From the NCBI GenBank assembly GCA_013180625.2, contig SNVD02000401.1:62001-126000 (forward strand): a stretch of 64,000 nt of DNA, written 5' to 3'. Of the stretch, positions 11,491 to 23,932 are shown in pieces. This DNA comes from Boswellia sacra. Taxonomy: Eukaryota > Streptophyta > Magnoliopsida > Sapindales > Burseraceae. The translations under genes were made by a program, and so were the position numbers. The stretch's first letter is position 1, and each line of letters starts with the position of its first letter. A model generated the notes under the pieces. It searched no databases. It worked only from the letters and a program-made list of their open reading frames with translations, and had not been told where the DNA came from.

Positions 11491-14400
11491 ATTGAAGCAA
11501 ATAGCAAATGAATTTGAACTCTCCTTCACCCTAAAGACTCCGTATAGTGAGCACTACCATGCGGTTATCACTAACTTAGCCAGTTTGGATTGTATAGAAT
11601 AGATCCGTTCGAAGTTGACTGAAAGGCAACAAAACAAGTTTGGTAATACATGTTTTGGGTTCTCTTAGACATTTGAGAGCTGTCCTTTCTGTCTCAGTTG
11701 GTGCACAATATGCTTGAGTGGGAGGTTAACACAGTGGGGCATGATGAAGAAATGTGGTTCCTTATTGAAGGTAAAAGTATGGTGTTTGAACTACAATGTA
11801 TTTAACTAATTTTATTTTTTAGCATTTGATCATTCTAGTTTTGTTTTTTACCATTATTGGCTTCTTTTTTTTAAAAAAAAAAAATCCAGGAAGACTTATT
11901 TATTTTTTTGCCCATGAGTTCAATTTGATGATTGGTTTGAAATTTGCTACCCTCGTGCCACCAATACCCAATATTTTGATCCGTGCCATTTATTGGATAC
12001 CTACTTTGGGGGTTAGGACATGCAGCTCATTAATTTCTATCTGTTGCTTCCGACATTAGATGTGTTAGCTATGCCAGATGAGGACGTTGTAAAGATGGCC
12101 TTATATTACATTCTGGAGTGGTTTTTCATGGGATGGGATCGATGCCGATATGTCTCCTATAAGTGGTTGAATTTTATCAACACATTGGATAGTTTTAACA
12201 AGTATCCATGGGGTTCGGTGTCTTATAATAAGACACTTAAAGAGATGAAAAAAACTTTGGATGGGAGGTTGAAAAAGTATAAGAAACCAACGAAAGCGAA
12301 GAAGAAGAAACGATGGTGAAGGATAAGCATTCCAAGACATATAACTTAGAAGGGTGTCCCTACTCCATTCAAGTACATATCAAAAAAATAAATGTTGGAC
12401 GTTTTTATTAGCTTCTTTGAATTACATTTTGAAATACCTATTGTCACTGAAAAATATTATGTTATTAAGGTTTGGTTATACGAGGTTGTGCTGTACATTG
12501 GCGCAACATATGGGCTAGCAGACGGGGTGTTTAAGGAGAGGATATCGTGCTTGTTGAATTGGGAGACACATAGAATCCCTTCAAAGGACATCGTCAAACG
12601 CGATGCCATGTTGGTTAGGAGTAGGGTATGTCAAGTTCCACTTATTATTTTTCCTGTTATCGGTCATAGCGAATCACTGTTTAATTTGATGGCTTATTTG
12701 ATGTTGTAGGCTTGGCCAATCACCGTTTTGGAGTCATCTAAGGTGGAGCAGACCATAGATTGGTACATTAGATTTGTTGTAGTAGTTAATATCTAGAGAG
12801 GTGCAGATATGGCCTCAGTGGCATCTGTGGATGCTTCTTTACTATCGGGTGAGACGATTGAGCCACTGTCCATAGACGATCCATCAGCTCCACCTCTCCT
12901 CGGTCATAGTTCCCCTATTAGACCTAACGTGAGACCAGTCATCGACATAGCCGATCGTTCAGATGATTGGGTGACGTTTCCATCATCTGCTTACCCCTTA
13001 GTCCTGCACCTCTGCTTATGAAAGTTATGGTCATGAGGATCTATCAGGCGTTCCTCCTGCTGGGCATAGTTCCCCTCATAGACCTAATGTGGAGATAGTC
13101 ATTGACACAGTCAGTCGTCCAGATGATCAGGTGTGATCTTTCGTCTGTCGCTTCCCCCATCAGTCTTGCACCTACCGTGTTTGAGAGCTATGGTCCTGCA
13201 CGTGAGTCAGTTCCTCCTTCGGGCCACACGACCACCAACTGTGACATTTCTAGTTCGAAGGTATATATTGAAAATTTACTATGTATACTTTTTTCGTTTA
13301 CATTACTATAGTTGGTTGGTTTCTCATGTTGATTTTGAATAATGTTATATAGTCGCAGCCATTCCATGATGGCTTCGAAAGCATAGTTTTGTATGAGCTT
13401 GTGGGACTCCGGGAGGAGATAACAATGTTAAGGGCAGAGAACAAAGACATGCGAGAGGAGATAGTACTTTTGGGTCAGGCTGTTGTACTATTGGGTGGCC
13501 AATTTGGATATGTTGCCACAGTATGTCGCGCAAATTAATAATGTAATTAATGATTTCCATGATGTCATAACACTTAACCCGTCATGATGGTTTGCTGTGA
13601 TATAGGATTTGGATGATGGTGTGGGTGAAGATGATGATGGTCAGGAGGCAAAAAAAACTGACCTTGTGGCCACGAGTGTTCACGTCCTCGATGCTACCCC
13701 CATGGGCTTCATTTCCCTTCAAGGTCAACGATTGTTTTCGGGAAAGCATAAGTGAAACCCCTACATTAGTCCCTCGGGTAGAAAGAGAGCGAGGGTCGTG
13801 CCACATGAGATAGCCTCTAATGTTCCACATATAGAGACAGAGGATCCAGTTGTTTAGCCCACAGAGGAGCCCACTTTATAGGGTTGGGAGGCAATGCAGA
13901 CAATGTATCTGATAGCATCATGTGGACTCGGGTTCCATTATTTGACCCATATGCCCCCACATCTGACGCTGATTGCATAAGCTTCGATAGGTGGATGAGT
14001 GAGGCTTCAGGTGATATTGACTTAGGAGTCTGCTTTGCTGGGCGTGAGTTCTTTATGACATTAACCACGCCGACCAAGTGGCTTGGATCTGAGATTTGTT
14101 TTACTATTTGTCGTCTCCTTCTGACCAATATACTATTGTAATATTTATTGATGACTATTACTATATGCAGCATATTGACAGCTACTTATGGACGTTACAT
14201 TGTAGAGCTCGGGAAATGGGAGCAAATGTTGTCCAGAGGTTTGCATTCTTGGACATAACTTTTTGGGTAGGTATTTGCAAAATATATGAAACTATAGTAT
14301 ATTAGTGATTCCATACTTGTGCCTGTTTGGGAGCTAGCTAATTGTACTTATTTAATTGGAGGAAAAAATTCAAGCGTTATGAACACGATTCGTGGACAAA

Positions 14401-15060
14401 TTGGATGATATCGATTAGGAGAACGAGTCAGATCTTGTCCAGTTTCTCCTTGGGGAGATGCCCTTCAATGGACAACCATGGGTCGATGTAGACAGGGTGA
14501 GTCCATTTATATTTAATGTGTTAGTCTGTGCTGTTTTAGTGAAAAAGTTGTGACTGATTTCTATGTTGTCCACTTTCTTTTCAAGTCTATGTCCCTGTTA
14601 ACACTGGGGGCAACCATTGGGTGGCAGCTGAGGTGGATTTGATTCGCCGTGCGATAGTCATATATGACTCATGTTATGTAAATAATTCCACCGACACAGT
14701 GAGGGACACAATCCGATGCCTGACAGAGTTGATATTATGTATGTTGTCAATGGAGGTTTATGGTATTCCTGAGAACCCTTCTACTCCTTATGACATTGAG
14801 CGCATCGAGGATTCGTCTGAGGTACCGCAATAGGAGGCTGGGGGAGGAGCATGCAATGTGTATTGTTTGAAGTTGTACTCAGCTGGGGGTGTTCCATTGG
14901 AAACATTAAGGCATTCACAGACGAGACACTTTGGCAAAGAATGATATTACATCTTTGGGCTCATCGCGTTCTTTCACAGGCAAAGGAGGTCGTCTTAGAC
15001 ACCACCGGGCTGCGTTCAAATGTGCCTGCTAATGTTGAGTTGCAACCAAACATGAGGGTA
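11491..15060 (+). pseudogene. MULE-encoded DUF1985 + Ulp1-like cysteine protease (C48), decayed
   Basis: Exons or fragments in order: about 11,491-11,650 (SKLTERQQNKFGNTCFGF, the DUF1985 start); 11,690-11,770 (HDEEMWFLIEG, out of frame with the previous piece); 11,895-11,990 (FFAHEFNLMIGLKF); 12,020-12,319 (KYPWGSVSYNKTLKEM, then a basic tail); 12,460-12,620; a serine/proline-rich linker at 12,809-13,250; a coiled-coil-like stretch near 13,390-13,500; then the Ulp1 domain from about 13,890. Catalytic landmarks: QHIDSYL (14,170), NHWVAAEVDL with the histidine (14,611-14,640), VIYDS with the aspartate (about 14,656) and a Cys-containing GACNVYCLKL (about 14,848). Frame changes and lost splice sites make it non-coding now. 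Ulp1 enzymes cleave SUMO-type conjugates; the role of the MULE version is unknown. Confidence 0.8.
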
Positions 15061-17818
15061 CCATGATTTTGAGTCATGCACGGTATAGGCATTGTACCAT
15101 GATTTTTGGGTACATGTTTTTTATAGCTACACATTTTTGTCCACATATATTTGACCAGTTACATGTATCAGTTACAAAGTATATGTCCTGCATAGATATT
15201 TTGTCTACTGGCACATTTTTTTCATGCGTATTGGTACATACTTGTATTGACAATTGAAAATGTCAGTATGCAAAAATGTAAATACATTTTTTTCGGATGT
15301 ATTGGTACATATATGTATTTGTTTAGATACGTTTTATACATTGACAAAGCACATAAATGGTTGTTTTATACATGAATGTTTTATATATTGATAAAAGCAC
15401 ATAAATGAATGTTTAGTTAATTGAAATAGCTTCTGATGGAAAAATGTAAATACACTACATAGCATAGAGCAAACAAATTATATTACACAAAGAAAAATAC
15501 CCATTGCGTACATTTGCCAGACATCGTCCCTTGTCAAATTGTGCCCTTGCAACACAACAAGTGGAACTGGGTTTCGGCAAGTCCGATGATTGTTCTTGGA
15601 ACTTCCACACCATCCATAATTTCGAGATGAAGTAGACTTACTGACGAAAGGGATTTGTTTCCTGCTAGGACGACTTGCTGGTCTCCTCATGACTGGTGAT
15701 AGAACCACTCTTCTACATACCTCCTCAGGAATTATCCAATCCTCACAAACTCCAACAGGAACAACTGGCAGAGCATATGCATGTAGTAATGTTTCAGGTG
15801 TATTCCAAGGGGCACAATAATCATGACACATCAGTAGGTTCATACATTTGCAAACAGCTAATACATGTGCTCAAGGAAGTTGGTCAAGATCAACAACTTG
15901 TGTGTGCGTGTCCGAGCATGCATGTCAATGATGTTCATGCAGTCATTGCCGCTCATCTCGTACATAGTAAAGAGATACCAGTAACTCTCATACGTTCGCC
16001 TTCCTTTAAATGCTCTTCCGTAAACTTGTTAGCCCACGGTGAGAGATGTATTTCTGAGTTAGCAAATAGCTCTTGATGCCCGTAGAACCATTGCTGCAAG
16101 TTTGCCCGGTAATAATCTGCTCACAATGTAACCAGAAGGAATCGTGCATATCGCAAGCAGCTGTTCATCGACTTAGCAATATTTGTTGTCATGATGTTAT
16201 ACCGTCGATGATGAAATTGTGAAAGTGCCCATTTATCGCCAATCTCTCGAAGATAAATTGTGGCTGCAAGCATATATGATTCAATTTGTCTCATATGATA
16301 GTTGAAATCGGCACATTGATATGTCTTTGCAGCTAGGGAGAATATATCCAACAAAGTCTTGTCCTTGAACATGGCCTTCAAGTTACCCTTCAAATGATGA
16401 GTGCACAATCCATACAATACATGAGGAAAAACTACTACAATAGCTCGCTCGTTCAATGCTACGATAGAGGTCGAAAATGAAAACAAGATCTCAGACATTT
16501 CGTACTACATGATCACGCAACTATCTCATGAACCAGTTCCACGAGTCATCATTTTCAGAATGCCTAACTTTAAATGCCAATGGGTATATTTGTTTATTTC
16601 TATCCATATAAGAAGCCAAAACCATTGTACCTTTATATTTCCTTTTTAGAAAAGATCTATCAACTACGATAATTGGCCTAATAAATGATGCAAATCTAAC
16701 AATAGAAGCCCACATACTCATAAAAAAAATCTGAAATGGTTGCTGTCATCAGTTTCTAAAGTCATTTTGGTCCCCGGGTTTGCTTTCTCAATCATGTATA
16801 TATACTGGGGGAGTAGTGTGAATGATTCCTCATGAGATCCGTGAAATCTTTGCAAAGCTGCCTCCTTTAACCTCCATGCCTTGTTGTATGTGATATTAAC
16901 ACCCAATGACTCTTGAACATCAAACATAATATCCTTTGAACGGTATATTCTTGATGCCTGAATGAATTTGCTATTTATTTGTTTGCCAATAGCATGTGTA
17001 GTTGCCTATTTGTAATTTGGGTGAAGTCCGGCTCTTGAATATGTGTGATGGTTCTTATACTTTTTCATTTAGAAGAAATGGGAATCAGCTACCTTTGTGG
17101 CAAGTGAATGCCATTTACAAGAATCAGTACGACATACAACCTCAAACGACATATGACCTCAAACCTTGTTGCGTTAGAGTTCCTCACCTTGAATTGAAAG
17201 TTGCATCTTAATGTCAAATTTGATAACTTCTCATAAAGCTCGATTTTGCTGTTAAACATCTACCCAATTGCAACCTCAATCCCATCAACTATAAATGATG
17301 TAGCATCATCATCAATTACAGATGATGAATGCATAACAGGCAAAATCCACCTAAATGTGTCAGCCCGACGGTTGTCATTTTTAGAGCCCAAATTAGCTTC
17401 TTAATGTATAGAATTTGCATCCATTATTGGCTCATTATTCAACAGCGGATCTTGTTGATGTCCGTATAGTGAAAGAGTAGGTGTGGAGTGAATTGGAGAA
17501 AAAGGTAAACGGCACATCCTGGTTCACATAATTCAAAACCTCCGTATGAGGGAGGGTTTAGGGGAGGGAGGAGAGAAAATTTTTCTCTCAATTAGGGTCA
17601 CCGGAGTTACTGTTCACTCCGGCCAATTTGCGAATCAGCCTTTCAAATCTACATATGTTGTAGATCGGGATATCCTAAGACAAATTTTCTTCTGGGTCGC
17701 CCTCAGTTTCCGGTAGAAAAACGGTTAAAATTACAAAAAAGTTTTCAGATTTCACTATTCATCATCGACAGCGGGCGAGTGGGACGCCACCTTTGCCATC
17801 ATCGTGTTGGTCTTGACT

Positions 17819-18068
17819 CGATCTACAAGTTTTCCTTCATCAGTACCACCAGATTTGCGCCGCAACACCTCCGTTCAAGGCCACAAAGTTTCGGATTTTT
17901 TACTATTCACCACCGCCTGCCGCTGTCACCGGCGAGTGGCATCTCACCTCCATCAAATTCTTGTAGATCAGGTGACGTTCTACAAGTTTCCCTTCATCAG
18001 CACCACCAGATTCGTGCTGCAACACCTCCGTTCAAGGCCTCAAAGTTTCGGATTTACTATTCACCGCC
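17819..18068 (+). repeat. Internal duplication in LINE 5' leader
   Basis: Two ~90-bp segments (about 17,821-17,915 and 17,979-18,068) share CTACAAGTTT, CACCACCAGATT, CAACACCTCCGTTCAAGG and CAAAGTTTCGGATTT. LINE copy 2 has lost most of the second segment. The overlapping frames across this leader (such as 17,779-18,165) are not considered genes. Confidence 0.8.
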
Positions 18069-18452
18069 ACATCTCATCGGAAAACGACGAGTTGTATCTC
18101 ACCTTTGCCACCATATAGTAGATCGGGCAACATTGACCAACTTTTTCTTTTTGGCCGTCATCTGATTTCAACCAGAAACCCCTCAAATCGCCGCTTCTTC
18201 AATTCGGATTTTACTGTTCACCACGGTGGTTACTATTTATTTACCAGAGACACTGTTCATAAGCCCCACCCAGATTGTTCTTCAGTTATTTCATGCAACT
18301 TTGCCTCTTGGTCGATTTCCTGATTCCTTGTGGATTATCGTTTTTAAAGAGGTGACGACGACTTTGGAAGCCAAGCCGCTTCGGTGCCTGGTTTGCTTTC
18401 GTTTTTCCATCTCTTTTTTATGAGTTTGCATTGTATTTGATTTGTAATTCAC

Positions 18453-19592
18453 TTGATGGATCCATCCAAGACAACTGCTGGCTCTTGGGCTGATAAAATC
18501 AAGATCACTTATTCGAGTACCCGATGCAAATTGAGTCCGGTTACTCCTAAGAAACCGGGTACAATCCTTGAGATTCCAGATGAGATTGTCGACGAGAATT
18601 TAGCCGAATGGCGTAGATGTCTTGTTGGCTTCTTTCCGGGATATGTGATGCCCTTCCATGCTGCACGTTCGATGGCGATGCGTGCATGAAAATCTAGTGG
18701 TCTTGAGGACGTCCGTTCCACGGATAAGGGATTTCTCATCTTCCGTTTTAGAACTGAGGATGAGGTACATGCAATCATTGCTCACGGTCCTTGGATGTTT
18801 GGAGGTAAATTCATTTACCTGCAGCAATGGCATCCGCATCTGGATTTCAATCTTATAGCATTCTAGACACTACCAGTTTGGATCCGTTTGTATGGCCTGC
18901 CGTTTCCTTTGTGGACAGCCAAAGGCCTTAGCATTATCTCCAGCATGGTTGGAGAACCTCAATCTTGTGATAAGGCGACTTCTGATCTATCTAGATTGGA
19001 GTATGCGAGGGTTTGTGTTCTTATTGATGCAAGACGCCCTCGAGTTAAGAACTTTGAGTTCAGGTGCAAACTCTCTCCAGAGCCCATTGAAATTCAAGTT
19101 GAATATGAGTGGACTCCAAAACATTGCCCCAAATGTTGCCAGTTTGGTCATCATTGTCCAGAACCGGTAAAGACTTCAAGTCCAGATAAGAATGAGGCTA
19201 GCACTTCTGATAGTGCCCTTTTGAGAAAAGAAAAGGATGTGACCAAGGTCACTGATTGCACCAAAATAGTTACTATTCCAGAAATTTCTGCAGTGTAAGT
19301 TGAGCCTCCGAAGGCTACTACAGTTCCGAGTGCAGAGTCAGTTTCAGATTATGATTCTCCATCTCCTTTTGCGACTGACGAGGGTAGACTTTTGGGCACT
19401 ATCAAGTGTTCTACAAATCGTGAGGCATCTATTTCCTCAGGGCGGATACCTCCTGAGTCTTCTCCCACTCGTTTTGAGCCTTTGAATGGGCTTAGTGAGG
19501 ATGATCAATCTGATAGGATTGACCATACTCATTCGGACACCCCAGCTACCCCGGTAAAGAAGGGTAAGAAGAAGAAAAACAAGAAGGGTTAA
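18453..19592 (+). pseudogene. LINE ORF1 (DUF4283 + zinc knuckle), copy 1
   Basis: RNA-binding ORF1 protein of plant L1 elements, 380 codons from MDPSKTTAGSWADK to the lysine-rich tail GKKKKNKKG. A DUF4283 domain lies at roughly codons 45-190 (RRCLVGFFPGY, FRTEDEVHAIIAHGPWMF, PVWIRLYGLPFPLW). A shortened Cys-rich knuckle follows (CPKCCQFGHHC). Stops are TGA at 18,687 (codon 79), TAG at 18,864 (codon 138) and TAA at 19,296 (codon 282). The codon-79 stop is shared with copy 2; the other two are private. There is no indel relative to copy 2 over 1,140 nt. Confidence 0.88.
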
Positions 19593-20875
19593 AGCTATTG
19601 TATTTTTATGTTTTAGACCGTTTGTGATCATTTCTCTTCTATGTTGTTAAGGCCGTTTGTGGCTTTTTTACTTTGTTTTAGGCTGCTTGTGGCATTCATT
19701 TTCTATCTTTTTGTTGGATTGTATGTTTGGACTTTACGTCCTTTTGTAATTCTTGGGGTATGCCCCTCGGATTTTTGTACATTATAACTTTTTTGGATTT
19801 ATATTACTAAGTAACTTTTCCAAAAAAAAAAACCTCCGTATGTTCATCATTAACAAAATGTGAACCGTCTACATTCTACCTATCAACAATAAAAGCATTC
19901 AAACCCTCACCCAAATCTTCAATACGAATAGTGCAATCATCATTCTCGTCATCACCATGCTCATTAACATCATCACTAGCATCATCATCATCTTCATCCC
20001 TACCATCGTCATCATTAACATCGTCACTAGCATCATTAACATCAATATTGCCTAAACTCTCAAACTCTCTATTACTATCGAGATGAGGTACTAATCTTAA
20101 TGGCATCAACGGGGGCCCCCTTCTTCATTTTCACATAACACCCTAACTGACTCATGCCCTGCATGTCCTGAATATTGCTCAAAGTCAATGCCAACATCAT
20201 CATTCAATTGTGGTTGTGCACAAACAGGAGTGGACTAACTTAATTGGTTGCTTTTACTTGTTGAGCGAAACAAAGAGGGATAAGAAGAACTTTGCCGCCT
20301 TGGTATTACATCGGATCTTGACCTTTGTCTTTGCTTGTCCCTATCTTCAACTTTGACAATTAGTGGTCCTCCAAATAATGTTTTATAAAAAAACAATCAT
20401 CTTTGTAAGTCTTAATAGGAATCGACAATGGTGGAACACCCTTAAAAACAAATTGAATCTCTAAACTTATGTTATGCTTACGAAGATCCCAACCCATTTC
20501 AATACTAATACAGTCAACTAATTCATTATAAGTAGTACACCTACGAATTATTAATGGCTTTACCCTCCTATCGGTGTACAAATAACCACCATTCTCTTAC
20601 ATAATCCAAGAACCATTGTAAAGAATAAATATGCATAAAGTTTCCATATTCCACATGATAGAGACATATCATGTAAGGTCCGTGACAAAAAATTATTACG
20701 AAATTACTTAAATAGGCACTACTACAAAAATAAGCTTTTACTGCATCTATTTACTGCAGGCTTTTAAAAATGCAGTAAAAAACTTAAATTCTACGGCGGG
20801 CTACACACTAGAAGTAAAAAAGATAAATTTTACTGCATTTGCTAAAGCCCGCAGTATAAAACCCTTTTAATATAA

Positions 20876-21264
20876 ATGTTTTGTTTTTCGATTCCCTCTT
20901 TTCTACACCCTTTTCCGCCCTTCTCTCTCATCCTTCCTCTCAAAATCCCTAATTTCATCTCTCAAACACAGATCCCTCTCATTCACCTTTTCTCGACATC
21001 CCAGAATGGCAACAACGACGACGGCAGCAACACGTCACAATCTTCTCTCAACTCTTAGTTCAGCGATGTCAAAGCGAGCCTCAAAAAGGAGCCACAATCG
21101 CCGCACCAAGGCCCGACATTTAGAGGGTTTTCAAGAGCATCTCCGACGAAGGCATCTTCCCTTGAACAGATTCAGAAGAATCTAGCAGAGTTTCGGCAAC
21201 GCTCCGCCATCCCGCCCCTCACTGAACCAAACCTTTCAGTGGATTCATCCATAAATTCAAATTA
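20876..21264 (+). pseudogene. Captured 5' end of an unidentified gene (organelle-targeting-like N-terminus)
   Basis: The frame opens at 20,876 with a Ser/Phe/Pro/Ile-rich, acid-free leader ending IHLFSTSQN, like a mitochondrial or plastid presequence. It stops at 21,056 and the same frame then continues open with SLKKEPQSPH and SLEQIQKNLAEFRQRS to 21,264. It is probably one first exon with one nonsense mutation. I do not recognise the protein. Two further open exon-like pieces, at about 21,541-21,630 (KIEEETLTELQKKLVDFLK) and 22,201-22,294 (FLSTYRAVEDVETITNK), may belong to the same or another gene. Confidence 0.45.
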
Positions 21265-22119
21265 AGTTTTCAATTTTCCAATTTTGATAGCAACATGGTG
21301 AATAGTGGAACCTTTGGTCAAATTAGGTGTTGGTGGCTACTGTCTCCATATGGATGAATCCATTCACCTAAAGTTTGGACACTTGGATTATTATGGGGGT
21401 TCCATTTCTTGTCATAGTCTATTCTTTTGTTAGCTTATATTGTATCGACATGCCAGATTTTCTGTTCGATGTTCCTTTTTTAAAGCATCTTTGTCATAAG
21501 GTTGAGAGCTCTTGGTTATTAACTGTTACCTGCATTTGTAGTTAAATTGCCTGAGATATTGATCCATGCAAAAATTGAAGAGGAGACATTGACGGAGTTG
21601 CAGAAAAAATTGGTTGACTTTCTCAAGTATGAATTCTTGATCTTTTCTAATTAAATTTATGTTGGTAGAACTGGTGTTATGTAATTGGTCTTTCAACCGT
21701 CTTTTTTTACTGGACGGACAAATTCATCATTCAATTAGAGTCATTTTTTTGTCGAAAGATGTACCTTATAGAGTGTATCATATATGCTTACCCGATGGTG
21801 GTTATCACCAAGTAAAGTTGAATGGAAATGATTATCTTGGACTTCATTTTGCTCATGGTTAACAAGCACTCATATATATCTGAAATTGATCATGCAACGT
21901 TGAAGTCATCATGGATCTTTTTTATGAAGTTAGTGAATTAGAAAGTTGGTCCAACTAAACTTTAGAAAAATTTACAGACATCCCACTGGTTTTTCATGTT
22001 TTCCGCCCAAAGTGGGAGGAACCTCTGCAATTCTTTGAGTGACAGATACATATTACATTTAGGTCACTGGGCCTGGGAGGTGGTTTTTGGGAAGTAGGCT
22101 GCTTTAGTTGTGATTTAAC

Positions 22120-22142
22120 TCTCTCTCTCTCTCTCTCTCTCT
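22120..22142. repeat. (CT)n microsatellite
   Basis: A short pure CT tract inside CACTA element 1, next to a pyrimidine-rich probable intron end. Confidence 0.85.
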
Positions 22143-23168
22143 TTCTAAAGAATAACCATTTGTTATCTTCTTTCTGTGGTCAACAAATCATTTTATTGCA
22201 GGTTCCTGCAAAAGAATCAGAGTGCCTTCTTCCTCTCTACTTACCGTGCTGTAGAAGATGTTGAAACAATCACCAACAAGCAAGATGATGACTAAGTTGA
22301 GGCCCTGGCACATTGGGGACGGCAGTTTGTATATATTGCCACAGAACCACTACTGTAGATAGATGCTTTCACATCTTTTAACGAAGCATTAAAGCCTGGT
22401 ATGCCCCAATTACATGTCTGTCAAGTAGGTTTTGATAAAAGTATATATGAAAATCTCTCACCGGTGGAGGGACTCTTGAGTAAGTCTCAATATAAGTAAA
22501 ATCTTAGTAGGAATTCACTAACTAGCTTGTCTCGTAAGTTATGATGGAAGAATTCTTCTGTTTTGATCCTTTCGGCTTGCTGCATATCATCTGAGGCTTC
22601 TGAATTAATATTGTGGAATGGAGCCATTAATTAAATAAATATATTAATATATGACCGATAGTTCATCTTGGCATGTGCATATATACCAGCTAAAATTTTC
22701 TCAAATGTTTTAGATTCACAGTATCAAAAAAAATCTGGTATCATCAAATCACTCATAAATTCAAACAATCTTTAAATGGTGACTACACTGCACGGTGGTA
22801 GAGTTTCTCAGAGAAAGGTGAGTGTTTCACCATTTTTTCCCCAGGATGGCATGCTGTTGCATGCGGCGTTATTCACATCAAAAACACTCTTGTAGCTTGT
22901 TCAAAGTTTGGTTTTGCAAAAGTTTTAGTTGTATTTCTCGAATTGGAGGGTTAGTTCGATATCTCTTCATGAGATTACTCATTCGATGAAATGCCGCAAT
23001 GAAATGGGTTTGTAATTGATTTGTTAAAGTTGAACTAAGATTATTGATGTAGAACATGATAGGATAATTTGATTTCAATTGGAAAGATTACCTGTTGATA
23101 GATTGCATCAATTAAATGTGTTTGCAGTTGAAATTCGTGAATAATTTTACAAAACCTTTATCAGATAG

Positions 23169-23932
23169 GGTCTTGGGTGGTATTTTATCTGGGTGAAGAA
23201 TGGAAACACTGGATATGATGAAATTCGTGCAGCCATCAAGGAAGCCAAGGCTGTAAAAGACAAACCCACTTCAATCAAGGTTAGATATTTCTTTCGTGCA
23301 TGGACTTTTGTGGTGCAGTGGAAGTCGAATAGAGGAAAAAATGTGTTCTTGACTAAGTTGTACGTTAATTTGGCTGGTATGCTTCTAAATTTACAAAAGC
23401 TTAACTACCAAACTACTAAACGACGATTAAATTACAGTAGAATTTGATTGCATTTGCATTTTATATAATTTTTTCCTTGAAAATGTTATCTTATATTTTA
23501 CATAGCATTTTTATTTGAGCTAGCTGTGTCTGATATTACACTACGTTTTGTTTAACCATACTTTTTCACATGCGATAACAACAATTGGCTATGGGTCTCC
23601 AAATAAAGCAAACTCTTATAGCGTACATCGCAATGCTCTAGAAAGAATCTTGGATGGCCATATGAGCCTTTCCATGTGCCTGAAGATGTTAAAAAGTAAT
23701 TAATGTGGATAACTTCAACCTGATCATCAATGCACTAGTTTTGATTTTATTTTTCATAACTCTCCTGACACTTCTGCAGGCACTGGAGTCTCCATGTCCC
23801 TGCTGATGCTGCTTATGAAGCTGAATGGAATGCCAAGTTCGCTGCGTATGAACAAAAATACAAGGAGGAAGCTGCATAATTGAAGTCTATCATCACTGGA
23901 GAATTATCTGCTGGCAGGGAAAAAGCACTGCC
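23169..23932 (+). pseudogene. Captured transketolase exons
   Basis: Transketolase is the ThDP enzyme of the Calvin cycle and pentose-phosphate pathway. Exon 23,169-23,279 reads [19 protein letters not shown] through KDKPTSIK and ends at a GT donor. A second piece (about 23,572-23,697) has TTIGYGSPNKANSYSVH and, after a deletion, WPYEPFHVPEDVKK. The third exon (about 23,780-23,932) reads [20 protein letters not shown] and ITGELSAG, ending at a GT donor and containing one in-frame TAA. These match consecutive exons from the middle of plant transketolase. The ThDP-binding N-terminal part and the C-terminal domain are absent. Introns are retained, so capture was from genomic DNA. Confidence 0.88.

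Larger units (their letters stand above)
17549..19830 (+). mobile_element. Non-autonomous ORF1-only L1-type LINE, copy 1
   Basis: Flanked by a target duplication AAACCTCCGTATG (ends at 17,548; repeated at 19,831-19,842 directly after the poly-A tail). It contains a ~0.9-kb 5' leader, ORF1 (18,453-19,592) and a ~240-bp 3' tail ending CTAAGTAACTTTTCC-(A)n. No endonuclease or reverse transcriptase frame is present. The second copy at 45,161-47,424 starts within about 30 bp of the same 5' position and has the same tail, so ~2.28 kb looks like the natural unit length rather than a truncation. It sits inside the MURA pseudogene. Confidence 0.88.
15500..20610 (-). pseudogene. MuDR-type (MURA) transposase, decayed, split by a LINE
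   Basis: Reading the minus strand: N-terminal domain at 20,610-20,360; acidic Asp-rich linker at 20,109-19,876; LINE insertion; then 17,260-16,990 with a MULE DNA-binding motif (KIELYEKLSNLTLRCNFQFK); 16,927-16,718; and the catalytic core at 16,721-16,521, where VVDRSFLKRKYKGTM holds the first DDE aspartate. At 16,498-16,121 the core continues (FPHVLYGLCTHHLKGNLK, then NIAKSMNSCLRYAR) but the second aspartate appears lost. A SWIM-type zinc finger follows (LDQLP-C-AHVLAVCK, about 15,900-15,850) and a terminal Cys/His knuckle (WCGSSKNNHRTC, about 15,560-15,600). Several stops and frame changes make it inactive. Confidence 0.82.

Noticed and set aside
17779..18323. Frames of 70-128 codons in the LINE leader (and again at 45,269-45,953)
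   Set aside because: They lie in the untranslated leader, overlap each other in different frames and differ between the two copies by frame-breaking indels.
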